Shown one piece after another: positions 1 to 8,707 of a stretch of DNA of 64,000 bases. Below the pieces are notes generated by a model. That model had not been told where the DNA came from. It made no database searches and saw nothing but the letters and a program-made list of their open reading frames with translations. This stretch comes from Corynebacterium atrinae (GTDB lineage: Bacteria; Actinomycetota; Actinomycetes; Mycobacteriales; Mycobacteriaceae). The stretch covers positions 62,001 to 126,000 of the forward strand of contig NZ_CP046977.1 of NCBI RefSeq assembly GCF_030408455.1. The letters run 5' to 3'. The translations under genes and the position numbers were made by a program. Position 1 is the stretch's first letter. Each line of letters opens with the position of its first letter.

Positions 1-246
1 GGTGGCGTCGGTGCCGCTACCGATGAGTGGATCGGAAAGCACGAGGGACGGGTAGTTGTCGATAGAGCGATAGCATTCAACCGGCCCGGTGGTGTCGGCT
101 GAGGCGCTGCCCATGGCGGCGAAGGAGTCGCCGAGCGCCACATATACCCCAATGTCTTCGGGGATGTCTCTGGGCACCGGGGCGCTGCAACTCGCTAACA
201 AAACAGCGGGGATCACAACGAATGGAAGGCGCACGTTAAGCACCAT
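1..246 (-). CDS. SGNH/GDSL hydrolase lipoprotein, 5' part only
   Basis: The gene starts at ATG 246 and runs off the left edge, so only the first 82 residues are visible. They show a hydrophobic signal segment ending in a lipobox (LLAS followed by Cys20), so the product is probably an exported, lipid-anchored protein. About 20 residues later comes VALGDSFAAMGS, which is the block I serine motif (GDS) of SGNH/GDSL esterases; this family hydrolyses esters outside the cytoplasm. The start lies 11 bases inside the 3' end of the upstream ABC ATPase gene on the same strand, suggesting translational coupling or simply tight packing. Substrate is unknown, and blocks II to V lie outside the window. Confidence 0.8.
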   Translation of the reverse strand, partial: MVLNVRLPFVVIPAVLLASCSAPVPRDIPEDIGVYVALGDSFAAMGSASADTTGPVECYRSIDNYPSLVLSDPLIGSGTDAT

Positions 247-1279
247 AGGCCAACGGGCAGTGGATGCGTAAGGTCACGGCATCGCCGATGGTGGGGCGTT
301 CACCCCGCATGGTGGCGCGAAAGCGCAGTTGAGAGGAAGTTTCCAAGGTGACGCTGTAATCGCCGTCGTCGTAAAGCACCGAAGCGATGGTGGCGGGGAT
401 GGCACCCGGCGTACCAGCCGGCAGGACGTCGACGGCGGCAGGCAAGACGGCGAGCCGGAGATCAGAACCAAGGGTACCTTGGACATCAACGTCATCGATT
501 GCCCAGCTCACGCCTAATGATGGGGCGGAGATTCTGCCGCCGTCGGCCACCGCGTCCAACAGAGTGGCATCGGCGATGAAGGAGGCTACCTGCGGGGTGG
601 CCGGGTGGTGTAGGAGGGTGGCGGGATCGGCGACCTGTTGGACGCGGCCGTCGATAAGCACAACGACGCGATCGGCGATCGAAAGTGCTTCCGCGCGATC
701 GTGCGTGACATGGATGGTGGTGAGGCCGGCGCTGCGGGTGAGCGCGACGAGCTCGCGGCGCAGGCTGTCGCGGAGGGGTTCGTCGAGGGCGGAGAGGGCT
801 TCGTCAAGAAGCAGCACGCTGGGGTCGGTGATGATGGCACGGGCCAGTGCCACCCGCTGCCGCTGCCCGCCAGACAAACTGGCGGGACGGCGCGCACCGA
901 AATCCGACAATCCCACCAGGTCAAGGACGCTTTCCACCCGCGTCTGTCGACGTTGCTTATCGACGCCCGCGCGGCGCAGCGGGTACTCCACGTTGCGCGC
1001 CACCGTCATGTGCGGCCACACCGCATGCTGTTGAAACACCATGCCCATCCCGCGCTTTTCCGGTGGCACCTGCGTGAGATCCCGGCCCGCGACGGAGACC
1101 TGGCCGTGCGAAGGCGTGAGGAAACCGGCAATGGTGCGAAGCAGCGTGGTTTTCCCTGAGCCGGAGGGTCCGATGAGCGCGATGAACTCGTGTTCTTGTA
1201 CCTCGAGGTTCACCTTTTCCAGTCCGATGGTCCCGTCGGGAAACGTGACAGTCACATCAGTGAGATCGATAAAGGACAT
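236..1279 (-). CDS. ABC transporter ATP-binding protein (Fe3+/phosphonate class)
   Basis: This 347-residue protein is the cytoplasmic motor of the importer encoded with the two genes upstream. Visible motifs are Walker A GPSGSGKT (37-44), LSGGQ (135-139), Walker B VLLLDE (155-160) and the switch histidine H193 in VTHD. A C-terminal extension of about 110 residues fits the TOBE-type domain of FbpC/PotA-like ATPases. The ATG at 1279 was chosen because it follows a GGAGCTGATTCCC ribosome site and lies 5 bases beyond the permease stop. Gene order on the minus strand is binding protein, permease, ATPase, an operon. Substrate is inferred only from family resemblance. Confidence 0.88.
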   Translation of the reverse strand: MSFIDLTDVTVTFPDGTIGLEKVNLEVQEHEFIALIGPSGSGKTTLLRTIAGFLTPSHGQVSVAGRDLTQVPPEKRGMGMVFQQHAVWPHMTVARNVEYPLRRAGVDKQRRQTRVESVLDLVGLSDFGARRPASLSGGQRQRVALARAIITDPSVLLLDEALSALDEPLRDSLRRELVALTRSAGLTTIHVTHDRAEALSIADRVVVLIDGRVQQVADPATLLHHPATPQVASFIADATLLDAVADGGRISAPSLGVSWAIDDVDVQGTLGSDLRLAVLPAAVDVLPAGTPGAIPATIASVLYDDGDYSVTLETSSQLRFRATMRGERPTIGDAVTLRIHCPLAYGA

Positions 1280-1284
1280 GGGAA

Positions 1285-2895
1285 TCAGCTCCTGGATGCC
1301 GGGCTGCGAACGGTGAGGGACAAGGCAACAATGCCAAGGAGGGCGAACATGAGCGATAGGGCGGAGGCCTGGTTGTAGTTTCCGGCTTGCTGCAGGTTGA
1401 ACACTTGAACGCCCAAGGTGGTGGTGCCGGGGGCGATGAGCAGAATGGAGACGGTCAGTTCCCGCACTGCGGTCACGGCAACGAGTACCGCCCCGGAGAT
1501 GGCGGCAGGGATGGCCATCGCGCCGGTGGTATCGAGGAGCGCTCGCAGGCGCCCGGCGCCACTGATGCGAGCGGCTTCCTCCACCGCCAGGGGAGTGCCT
1601 TGCAATGGCGCGCGCACTGCCTGCAACACCATCGCGGTGAAGGCGCAGACGTAGGCGCCGAGGATCACCCACATGGTGTTGTAGATACCGGTGTAGCGGC
1701 CCAGAATGAGCCAACCAACACCGATGATGAGGCCGGGAAGCGCGGTGGGCAACAAGATGGTCAAGGTCAGTGCCGTGTTGCCGAAGAGTTGGGTCCGGGT
1801 GACCAACACGCCGATGAACCAACCGAGGACGCCGCAGATGAGCGCCGCTCCCACCGCCAAGACGACGGAGTTGCTCAGGCCTTCGATCACCCGCGGGTTC
1901 ACCATGGCGCGGCGGAAGTTCTCCAGGGAGATGGTCTCCCACGTGAACGGCACGCCGGGCGCAGGCAGCAGGGCGCGGTAAGCCAGTCCGAGCAGCGGTC
2001 CGAGGGTAATGGCGAGGCCGACCAGCCAACTCACGACGGTGACGGGCCAGCGGGCGGCTCCCAATTGGAAGCGCAGGGGCTCACCCGTGTCGTGCAACTT
2101 CGACGAGGCCGCGTGCAGGGATACGAGGTGATCAGCCATGACAGCCGCAATACCGAGGAAAAGGATGACAACGCCGATGGTGGAGACAGTCTGCAGGGGG
2201 TTGCTCACCGTCCCGGATTCCATGAACCGGTAGATCATCGTCGCCAGGGTTTCGAAGCGCGCCGGTGAACCCAGCAGCGCGGGAATGCCAAAGTCCGCCA
2301 GATTCGCCACCGCCGTCAGCGTGAACGCCGAGAGGACAGCGGGCCGCAGGAGGGGCAGCGTGATGGTGCGAATGACAGTGCCGGTGGTGGCGCCGCTGAT
2401 CCGTGCCGCTTGCTCAATATCCGAGGGGATCGAGCGAAGGGCACTAGAGATGATGACGTAGACGATTGGGTAGGAATGCACGATGAGCAGCAGCGTCACC
2501 CCATCCGCACCGTAGATATTCCAGATCTCCCTGCCGAAGATGCGGTTGATGCCCTGACTTGGGCCAAACAGCTGCAACCACGCGATCGCCCCAATGAATG
2601 GGGGAATGAGCAGCGGGGAGAGCAACAGCAACCGGAGGGCTGCCACGCCGCGAGCATCAGTGCGGTCCAGCACCACAGCAATGGTCGTGCCCATGATGAC
2701 CGCCCCGACCGCAGAGACGAGGGTGGTGTAAAACGAATTCCGCACTGCGGTCCCGAGCCCCTGATCGAGCAGAGTGGGGAGGTGATTTCCTCCCAGCGCC
2801 AGGCCAATGACGAGCGCCAAGGGAGTGATGAACAACCCCAGGACGATCAGCCACACGCCGCCGCGCGCCAAGGAGAGGGAAGAGAAAAGGCGCAT
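1285..2895 (-). CDS. ABC transporter permease, two fused permease domains (FbpB-like)
   Basis: A 536-residue integral membrane protein with about twelve hydrophobic segments in two homologous halves. Each half carries an EAA loop for docking on the ATPase: EQAARISGATTG in the first half and EEAARISGAGR in the second. Such internally duplicated permeases are typical of ferric-iron (FbpB/SfuB), thiamine and 2-aminoethylphosphonate importers, so a single chain replaces the usual homodimer. It lies 18 bases after the binding-protein gene and 5 bases before the ATPase gene. No DtxR-type iron box was found upstream of the operon, which weakens the iron assignment. Confidence 0.85.
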   Translation of the reverse strand: MRLFSSLSLARGGVWLIVLGLFITPLALVIGLALGGNHLPTLLDQGLGTAVRNSFYTTLVSAVGAVIMGTTIAVVLDRTDARGVAALRLLLLSPLLIPPFIGAIAWLQLFGPSQGINRIFGREIWNIYGADGVTLLLIVHSYPIVYVIISSALRSIPSDIEQAARISGATTGTVIRTITLPLLRPAVLSAFTLTAVANLADFGIPALLGSPARFETLATMIYRFMESGTVSNPLQTVSTIGVVILFLGIAAVMADHLVSLHAASSKLHDTGEPLRFQLGAARWPVTVVSWLVGLAITLGPLLGLAYRALLPAPGVPFTWETISLENFRRAMVNPRVIEGLSNSVVLAVGAALICGVLGWFIGVLVTRTQLFGNTALTLTILLPTALPGLIIGVGWLILGRYTGIYNTMWVILGAYVCAFTAMVLQAVRAPLQGTPLAVEEAARISGAGRLRALLDTTGAMAIPAAISGAVLVAVTAVRELTVSILLIAPGTTTLGVQVFNLQQAGNYNQASALSLMFALLGIVALSLTVRSPASRS

Positions 2896-2913
2896 GAAAA
2901 ACTTCGGTAGCTG

Positions 2914-3942
2914 CTAGTTCATGGCCGCTTGGAAGGATGCTACGGCTGCTTCCTTATCCGCGGTAACCACTGCCAGATTCGGGGTCATCAGCGCGATATC
3001 AGCTAGCGGCGGGGTGCCCTCCGGGGTGCCCACGTCCTCGCGCACCGGGAGGTAGGCCTGCTCGACTGCGATCTTCTGCCCTTCCTCAGAGAGCAAGAAG
3101 TTGATGTAGCGTTCCGCAGCTTCCTTCTTTGTCGAGGTGGAGAACACGCCCGCTGGTTCCGTGATGTACGGCGCACCCTCGGTGGGGTAGACGGCCTGGA
3201 TCGGCGAGCCCGCCACTGCCAGGTCGCGCACCAGGTAATCGACGACAATGCCCACCGGATGACCACCGCCGGCGATCTCCTGGGAGGTCGGGCCATTCGA
3301 CTGGGCGATCATCGGGCGATTTTCTCCCAGCGCAGTGATCCACGATTCGCCGAGCTGTGAATCGTTCTTCCACACCGAGGCGTTAAAAGCGGCCGCACCG
3401 GAGACAGCCGGGTCGGGGAGGACCAGCTGGTTGGCATACTTCGGATCAACGAGGTCTGCCCACGACTGCGGGGCATCAGCGGTTTCGATAACGGAGGTGT
3501 TGTAGGCGATAACTGTGGGAATGATGCGGGTGCCCACGTAGGTGTTGTCGGCATCCTTGGCCTCGTCGATGAGTGCGCTGGTATCCACGTCCTGCAAGGT
3601 AGCCAGGTCGCCCTCAGCCTTGTAGCTTTCAAACGTTGCGGCGTCGGCCGCCCACAGCACATCGGCCTCGATGCTCCCGGACTGCTTCTCTGCTGCGATG
3701 CGCGCGTTGAGGTCACCAGTGCCAGCGCGGTACACCGAGACCTTGATGTCCGGGTTGGCGGCCTCGAATGCCGCATTGATCTCGTCGACCTTTTCTTCGG
3801 GCTCCGAGGTGTAGACCGTAATGGTGGTGACCTCAGCGGAGGCAACTTCGGAGGTACCTTCGGAAGGTTCGCCACAGGCGACGAACAAAGCGGCGGAAGC
3901 ACCGACACCGAGTGCGGTTGCTAGCAGGCGGCGAGTGGACAT
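2914..3942 (-). CDS. ABC transporter substrate-binding lipoprotein (FbpA/AfuA-like)
   Basis: A 342-residue extracytoplasmic solute-binding protein. The N-terminus has an arginine pair, a hydrophobic core and a lipobox ending FVAC (Cys at about residue 23), so it should be lipid-anchored. The mature part begins TTITVYTS and contains DVLWAADAATFE, IIPTVIAYN and a C-terminal FLLSEEGQKIA, the pattern of the class II binding proteins for ferric iron, phosphonates or phosphosugars. It is the promoter-proximal gene of the importer operon, with AGGAAAAGAGAG before the start. Whether the ligand is Fe3+ cannot be decided: the family's metal-binding tyrosines are not obvious here. Confidence 0.83.
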   Translation of the reverse strand: MSTRRLLATALGVGASAALFVACGEPSEGTSEVASAEVTTITVYTSEPEEKVDEINAAFEAANPDIKVSVYRAGTGDLNARIAAEKQSGSIEADVLWAADAATFESYKAEGDLATLQDVDTSALIDEAKDADNTYVGTRIIPTVIAYNTSVIETADAPQSWADLVDPKYANQLVLPDPAVSGAAAFNASVWKNDSQLGESWITALGENRPMIAQSNGPTSQEIAGGGHPVGIVVDYLVRDLAVAGSPIQAVYPTEGAPYITEPAGVFSTSTKKEAAERYINFLLSEEGQKIAVEQAYLPVREDVGTPEGTPPLADIALMTPNLAVVTADKEAAVASFQAAMN

Positions 3943-4044
3943 ATCGGCTCTCTTTTCCTGGGGCGACGATTTTGACCCTCATAGACTCCCACGGTTCGCC
4001 TCAGCGCGCAGCACGAATGACTCGCAGCCAACTAGGGTAGCCCC

Positions 4045-5229
4045 ATGGCCGAAATCGTCGCTTCCCGGCGCCGCGTGCTCACTGCCCTCATGATCGCCCA
4101 GATCATGGCTGGCCTGGCACATGGCGTTACTTTTTCTATGGGTGCGATCCTGGCCGCGGATATTGCGGGCCCGGCGTGGGGTGGGGCAGCGTCGACCGTG
4201 ACCACGATCGGCGCGGGCCTATGGGCCGTGCCGTTGGCGAGGATTGTGGAGCGGCGGGGGAGGAGGGCGTCGTTAAGCACTGGTTTGGCGCTGGGTTCGG
4301 TGGGTGCCTTGTCGGCGATGTTGGGGGCGCAGACCCGGATCTTTGGGTTTTTGTTGGTGGGGTTTTTCTTCCTCGGTGCGGCGGTGGCGATGAACCTGCA
4401 GTCGCGGTTCGCGGCTGCGGATATTGCCAGCGATGAGCACAAGGGGCGCGATATATCGCTGGTGGTGTGGTCGACGACGATCGGCGCGGTCCTCGGGCCC
4501 AATCTTTTCGGCCCGACGGAGACCCTGGGTGCGGCGCTGGGGCTGGCGAATTTCGCCGGCGCGTACGTGGTGTGCATTGCGGCGCAGTGGATCGCCATCC
4601 TGGTGCTGCAGGTGATGCTTAGGCCGCAGCCGGCACCGGTGGCGGCGCGGGCGACGTCGTTGCCGAAGGTGAAGTTGGCGGAGCATCCGGTGGTGATGTC
4701 GGCGATCGTGACGAATGCGTTTAGTCACTTCGCGATGATCGCCATCATGTCGATGACCGCCGTGCACATGCACTCGCACGGGGCGTCGTTCACGCTCATC
4801 GGGCTGACGATTTCTTTCCACGTCGGCGGCATGTTCGGCCTGGCGCCGGTGTTTGGTTACCTCGCGGACACGGTGGGGGCCAGGCAGACGATGCTGCTGG
4901 GGGTGGGAATGACGCTGCTATCCGCTCTGCTTCTGGTGTTCTGGGCGGGCAACGAGAAGATTGTGGTGGTCGCGCTGGCGCTGCTCGGGCTGGGGTGGTC
5001 GGCGACGCTCGTGGGGTCCTCGGCGGTGGTGGCCACGGCGGCCCCGCCGGAGTACAAGGCGGGCCTGCAGGGGCGCAGTGACCTGCTCATGAACCTCACC
5101 GGCGCGCTCGGCGGGGTCGTCGCCGGGCCGGTCGTGTCCATGCTGGGCATGCCAGCGATGGCGGGGATGGTCCTCGTCCTCATCACCGCCGTCACCGTGT
5201 TCACGGCTGCTTTACGACGCCGCGCCTAA
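4045..5229 (+). CDS. MFS family transporter
   Basis: A 394-residue polytopic membrane protein with about twelve hydrophobic segments. A basic RIVERRGRR loop sits between segments 2 and 3, the usual place of the MFS motif A. It resembles small drug/metabolite antiporters of the Bcr/CmlA-AraJ type, but substrate is unknown. A TAGGGT hexamer ends 6 bases before the ATG, consistent with a leaderless transcript. It is divergent from the ABC operon and convergent with the lipocalin gene, sharing a 4-base stop overlap (CTAA). Confidence 0.82.
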   Translation: MAEIVASRRRVLTALMIAQIMAGLAHGVTFSMGAILAADIAGPAWGGAASTVTTIGAGLWAVPLARIVERRGRRASLSTGLALGSVGALSAMLGAQTRIFGFLLVGFFFLGAAVAMNLQSRFAAADIASDEHKGRDISLVVWSTTIGAVLGPNLFGPTETLGAALGLANFAGAYVVCIAAQWIAILVLQVMLRPQPAPVAARATSLPKVKLAEHPVVMSAIVTNAFSHFAMIAIMSMTAVHMHSHGASFTLIGLTISFHVGGMFGLAPVFGYLADTVGARQTMLLGVGMTLLSALLLVFWAGNEKIVVVALALLGLGWSATLVGSSAVVATAAPPEYKAGLQGRSDLLMNLTGALGGVVAGPVVSMLGMPAMAGMVLVLITAVTVFTAALRRRA

Positions 5230-5894
5230 CCCAGCGTGCACACCGGTGCCACGTCGCGACGGCCTTCGGCCATCGGCACCGTGAGGAAGGCACACGGCCA
5301 CCATCCCCGGTTGCTCACCGTCTGGTTCACCAGCGACCACTGCTCGGCGCTGAGGCTTTGGGTGCGGCTGAGCACGAAGCCCGAGCGGCGCTGCGGATCA
5401 CCGACGATGGCCAGGGAGTAATCCTCGGCCAGGTAAGTGATGCGGTAGTTGACCGGGCCGTTGTCGTCCTGGAAGGGCACGCCGGGGAAGTTCACGCGGA
5501 GGGAAGCATTGGTGTCGGTGTCGCGGATCGTCGCGGTGCCCTCAATGGCGGAGTCCGAGCTGAAGTGGGAGCCGCAGAAATTACGAACGCTGACGGTGGA
5601 GTCGTCGATGAGCGCATATTCCGCGGTCGTGTCGTGGGTGCACTGCAGAGTGAAGGGCTGCGGGATGGCGGCGACCTGGTACCACAGGCCCATGTAGCGC
5701 TCCGGGTCCACGTGCTCGACCTGGGACAACTCGGGGGCGCCGCTGGAACCCTGGGGCACGAGGTTGGAGGAACCGCCGAGGAGGCGGCCGCCATCGGTGA
5801 TGTCCTGGGCGATGGCGGTCGAGGTGAGGCCAGGCAGAAGAAGGGCGGTGGTGGCCAGGGCGAGCAGGGTCGTGCGGATGGATCGCATGGTCAA
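5226..5894 (-). CDS. Secreted lipocalin family protein
   Basis: A 222-residue protein with a cleavable signal peptide (hydrophobic run followed by TAIA-QD, about residue 29). The lipocalin signature GLWYQVA lies near residue 70, followed by alternating beta-strand-like segments such as YRITYLAEDYSLAIVGDP, as in bacterial Blc and apolipoprotein D. Lipocalins bind small hydrophobic ligands. Unlike Blc there is no lipobox, so it is probably released or held in the mycolate envelope. Several cysteines (around LQCTH, FCGS, WPCAF and PVCTLG) could form disulfides. Its stop interlocks with the MFS gene. Confidence 0.85.
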   Translation of the reverse strand: MTMRSIRTTLLALATTALLLPGLTSTAIAQDITDGGRLLGGSSNLVPQGSSGAPELSQVEHVDPERYMGLWYQVAAIPQPFTLQCTHDTTAEYALIDDSTVSVRNFCGSHFSSDSAIEGTATIRDTDTNASLRVNFPGVPFQDDNGPVNYRITYLAEDYSLAIVGDPQRRSGFVLSRTQSLSAEQWSLVNQTVSNRGWWPCAFLTVPMAEGRRDVAPVCTLG

Positions 5895-5917
5895 GCCTTT
5901 CAGTTGTCGGGTGCCTG

Positions 5918-7246
5918 TTAGACGCCACAGAAGCGGCGCACCAGGGAGCGGTAAGCCTGCACCGTGAGGTCCAAGTCTTCCAGCTCAATGTACTCGTCGT
6001 GGTGATGGAGCAGATGGAAAACATCGCCCAAGGTGCGTTCGCGGGCGTGGAGAGCGAAACCGTAGCCCGTGCCCCCAAGCTGGCGGGCAAAACGCAGGTC
6101 AGATCCACCGGCGGCGACGGTCGGAATGACGGGCACACCGGGGAAGAACTCGTCAAAGGTGTCGATGAGGGCATCAAACAGCGGGCCGGACGTGGGGGAC
6201 ACCGTGGCAGGTTCGGAGATGAGCCGCTCGATGCGCACGCTCGGAGCCAAGTCGCCCAGGGCTTCGGTGAGGATGGCGTCCACATCATCCTGAGTCGTAC
6301 CGGGCAACGGGCGGATGTCCAAGTCCAAGGTCGCCGACGAGGGCAGGACGTTGATCGCGGAACCCGCGCGCAGGATCGTCGGCGAGATGGTCAACCGCGA
6401 GAGGGCGTGGGCGTAGCGCTTGAGGTCGCCGAAATGCTCGAAGGCTGTATCGTCGGTGCCCGCCAACAGGGACTCTTCCACCTCGGGGGAGAAGCGGAAC
6501 GCACGCACGAAGCCCTGCCACAGGGGGTCCTGGGAGACGGGGACGTCGATAAGCGAAATGCGACGTGCCACCTCGGCGATGTTCGCGATCGCCGACTCCC
6601 GCCCGTACGGGTTCGAGCCGTGACCGGCATCGCCAGACACGTGCAAACGGCGCTGAGCTGCACCTTTCTCGCCGACGACGAGGACGAGGGCATCGGAACC
6701 GTCCGCGATCGGCAGATGCGAACCACCAGTTTCGGAGAGACAGTTCCGCCAGGAAAACGCCTCCGGATGTTCCTCGGAGAGCCACTTGGCACCGAGCGTG
6801 CCGCGCGACTCCTCATCGGCGACGCCCACGAACGTCAGGGTGCCGGTGGGGCGGCCGGTACGGGCGGCATCGCGAAGCACAGCAGCCTGCGTGGCGGTGA
6901 TAAACAGCATGTCCATCGCCCCGCGGCCATACAGGCGACCCTCGCGGATCTCCGCGCCGAAAGGATCAACTGTCCACCGATCAACGTCGACCGGGACAAC
7001 ATCGGTGTGGCCGAGCAATGTCAACGGCTCAGCAACCTGATCGGTGCCCGGCAGGGTAACGACGATGCTTACGCGACCCGGCGCCGATTCGAAACGCTCA
7101 ATGGTCACGCCCGGAGTATCAGCGAAAAAACGCTCCAACGTATCCGCATTGCGCACCTCCTGACCGGAACTCGGCGTGTAATCATTCACGCACGCATTGC
7201 GGATGAGTTCGCGCAGGAGGCTAAGGGTGTCTTCGTAAAGAGCCAT
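5918..7246 (-). CDS. M20 family metallopeptidase (ArgE/DapE/carboxypeptidase type)
   Basis: A 442-residue zinc-dependent amidohydrolase. Metal-ligand motifs are visible: LGHTDVVPVD near residue 80, RGAMDM near 110, ADEES near 145 and a late HARERTLGD histidine. The dimerisation insert in the middle is present (VSGDAGHGSN onward). Members cleave peptide or acyl-amino-acid amide bonds, but specificity cannot be read from the sequence. TAAGTT lies 6 bases upstream of the ATG, a leaderless start. It is divergent from bioB, so the BioQ-type boxes in the shared region could affect both. Confidence 0.85.
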   Translation of the reverse strand: MALYEDTLSLLRELIRNACVNDYTPSSGQEVRNADTLERFFADTPGVTIERFESAPGRVSIVVTLPGTDQVAEPLTLLGHTDVVPVDVDRWTVDPFGAEIREGRLYGRGAMDMLFITATQAAVLRDAARTGRPTGTLTFVGVADEESRGTLGAKWLSEEHPEAFSWRNCLSETGGSHLPIADGSDALVLVVGEKGAAQRRLHVSGDAGHGSNPYGRESAIANIAEVARRISLIDVPVSQDPLWQGFVRAFRFSPEVEESLLAGTDDTAFEHFGDLKRYAHALSRLTISPTILRAGSAINVLPSSATLDLDIRPLPGTTQDDVDAILTEALGDLAPSVRIERLISEPATVSPTSGPLFDALIDTFDEFFPGVPVIPTVAAGGSDLRFARQLGGTGYGFALHARERTLGDVFHLLHHHDEYIELEDLDLTVQAYRSLVRRFCGV

Positions 7247-7272
7247 GCGTCCAACTTACTCAGACCCTGGTC

Positions 7273-7318
7273 TGAACTTCGTTCAACCGCAAAGACTACA
7301 CTGTTTGAACAACGTTCA
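7273..7318. promoter_or_regulatory. bioB promoter with two BioQ-type operators
   Basis: Two perfect TGAAC-N3-GTTCA palindromes occur at 7273-7285 and 7306-7318. They closely match the known corynebacterial BioQ (TetR-type biotin repressor) motif TGAAC-N3-GTTAC. TACACT at 7297-7302 is a likely -10 and TGAACT at 7273-7278 a likely -35, so one box would cover the -35 and the other the transcription start. The ribosome site AGGAGA is at 7325-7330. Confidence 0.8.
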
Positions 7319-7340
7319 AGCCCTAGGAGACTGACGACCA

Positions 7341-8336
7341 ATGACCACCATCCTCGACACCGCCCGCGCCGTGGCCCTCGAAAAGGGCGAAGGCCTGTCC
7401 GAAGCTGAACTCCTCGCCATTCTCGAGCTGCCCGATGAGGCGCTGCCCGAGCTCCTCGACCTCGCGCACCAGGTCCGCCTGCGCTGGTGCGGAGAGGAAG
7501 TGGAGATCGAAGGCATCATCTCCCTCAAGACCGGCGGCTGCCCGGAGGACTGCCACTTCTGTTCGCAGTCCGGTCTCTTCGAATCCCCGGTGCGTTCCGT
7601 CCAGCTTGATATCGCTGAGCTGGTCGAGGCAGCGAAGCAGACCCAGAAGTCCGGCGCCACTGAATTCTGCATCGTCGCCGCCGTGAAGGGCCCCGACGAG
7701 CGCCTCATGGTTCAGCTGGAAGAGGCCGTCGCCGCCGTCTACGCCGAGGTAGATATCCACGTCTCCGTGTCGGTGGGCATCCTCACCAAGGAGCAGGTCG
7801 ATCGACTTAAGGCGGCCGGCGTCAAGCGCTACAACCACAACCTCGAATCCTCGCGCTCCTTCTTCCCGCGCGTCGCCACCACCCACACGTGGGATGAGCG
7901 CCACCGCACCCTCGAGCTCATCCGCGAGGCCGGTATTGAGGTCTGCTCCGGCGGCATCCTTGGCATGGGTGAGTCCCTCGCCCAGCGTGCCGAGTTCGCC
8001 GTGCAGCTCGCCGCTTTCGCGCCGGAGGAGGTCCCGATCAACTTCCTCGACCCGCGCCCCGGCACACCGTTCGCGGATCGCCCGCTTATCGACGCCGCCG
8101 AAGCCCTCAAGGCCACCGCCATGCTGCGGTTGGCCATGCCCAAGGCCACCCTGCGTTTCGGTGGTGGACGCGAGCTCACCCTCGGTGACCTGGGCGTCGA
8201 GCAGGGTCTCAAGGGCGGGGCGAATGCGCTCATCGTCGGCAATTATCTGACCACGCTTGGTCGTCCGCAGGAAGATGATCTCGACATGCTCGAGGGCCTG
8301 CGCATCCCGATCAAGGTCGTGGGCAAGGTTATCTAG
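7341..8336 (+). CDS. bioB: Biotin synthase BioB
   Basis: A 331-residue radical SAM enzyme that inserts sulfur into dethiobiotin in the last step of biotin synthesis. The SAM cluster motif CPEDCHFC gives Cys67, Cys71 and Cys74. [10 protein letters not shown] and the C-terminal GGRELT region (near residue 275) are conserved BioB features. Only the N-terminal extension before the barrel varies. Translation starts at ATG 7341 after AGGAGA. The next gene, bsaP, begins at the base after its stop, so they are cotranscribed. Regulation by biotin through BioQ is inferred from the two upstream boxes. Confidence 0.97.
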   Translation: MTTILDTARAVALEKGEGLSEAELLAILELPDEALPELLDLAHQVRLRWCGEEVEIEGIISLKTGGCPEDCHFCSQSGLFESPVRSVQLDIAELVEAAKQTQKSGATEFCIVAAVKGPDERLMVQLEEAVAAVYAEVDIHVSVSVGILTKEQVDRLKAAGVKRYNHNLESSRSFFPRVATTHTWDERHRTLELIREAGIEVCSGGILGMGESLAQRAEFAVQLAAFAPEEVPINFLDPRPGTPFADRPLIDAAEALKATAMLRLAMPKATLRFGGGRELTLGDLGVEQGLKGGANALIVGNYLTTLGRPQEDDLDMLEGLRIPIKVVGKVI

Positions 8337-8576
8337 ATGGACGAACTCGCCGCCGCTGTCTTCACTGGCGAGGCTCCGGTGTTTCATCCCAACACCGGCG
8401 CGGAGATCGGCATCGATGAGGAGCGGCCGCTCTCGGTTGGCGCGGCCGCCGGCCTCGAGCCGCCGCGCTATTGCCAGCTCTGTGGTCGCCGAATGAAGGT
8501 GCAGATTCGGCCTACCGGCTGGCACGCAGAGTGTTCGCGTCACGGGGAGCTGGATTCGACGCTGCTGGATCGCTAA
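8337..8576 (+). CDS. bsaP: Biotin synthase auxiliary protein BsaP
   Basis: A 79-residue protein encoded directly after bioB with no intergenic base. The C-terminal half reads [20 protein letters not shown] followed by HAECSRHG. This arrangement of Cys-x2-Cys plus a later Cys is that of the small actinobacterial BsaP family, which is required for BioB turnover in mycobacteria, probably by a cysteine-bound cluster or sulfur-delivery role. Position, size and cysteine pattern all agree. The mechanistic role in this organism is inference from the family. Confidence 0.85.
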   Translation: MDELAAAVFTGEAPVFHPNTGAEIGIDEERPLSVGAAAGLEPPRYCQLCGRRMKVQIRPTGWHAECSRHGELDSTLLDR

Positions 8577-8611
8577 ACGTCGCGATCAGGGCGTCGCGAT
8601 CACGGGGTGGG

Positions 8612-8700
8612 GTGCCAAAATTCTCTAGAATGAATCGTATGACCAAGCGTTTCCCCAGGTCAGAAAATTCCGCCCCGCGCATTCTAGAGAATTTTGGCAC
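8612..8700. repeat. Perfect 21-bp inverted repeat with 47-base interior, between convergent genes
   Basis: The arms are 8612-8632 and 8680-8700, exact reverse complements of each other; each begins or ends with GTGCCAAAATTC and contains TCTAGA. The interior has no ORF. It lies between bsaP and the esterase gene, which converge. The A+T-rich arms are unlike the surrounding DNA. It could be a miniature transposable or palindromic repeat element, or a bidirectional transcription stop, though the loop is long for an intrinsic terminator. Confidence 0.75.
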
Positions 8701-8707
8701 TAGCCCC

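Noticed and set aside
2410..2910. Long plus-strand open frames antisense to the ABC permease, and similar ones opposite panC, hsdM and hrpB
   Set aside because: They have Arg/Pro/Gly/His-rich composition typical of complements of G+C-rich genes, no family resemblance and no ribosome sites.
8577..8707. CRISPR-like or terminator reading of the repeats after bsaP
   Set aside because: There are only two inverted arms and no spacers or T-run. The short CGTCGCGATCA repeat at 8578-8602 is too small to call.
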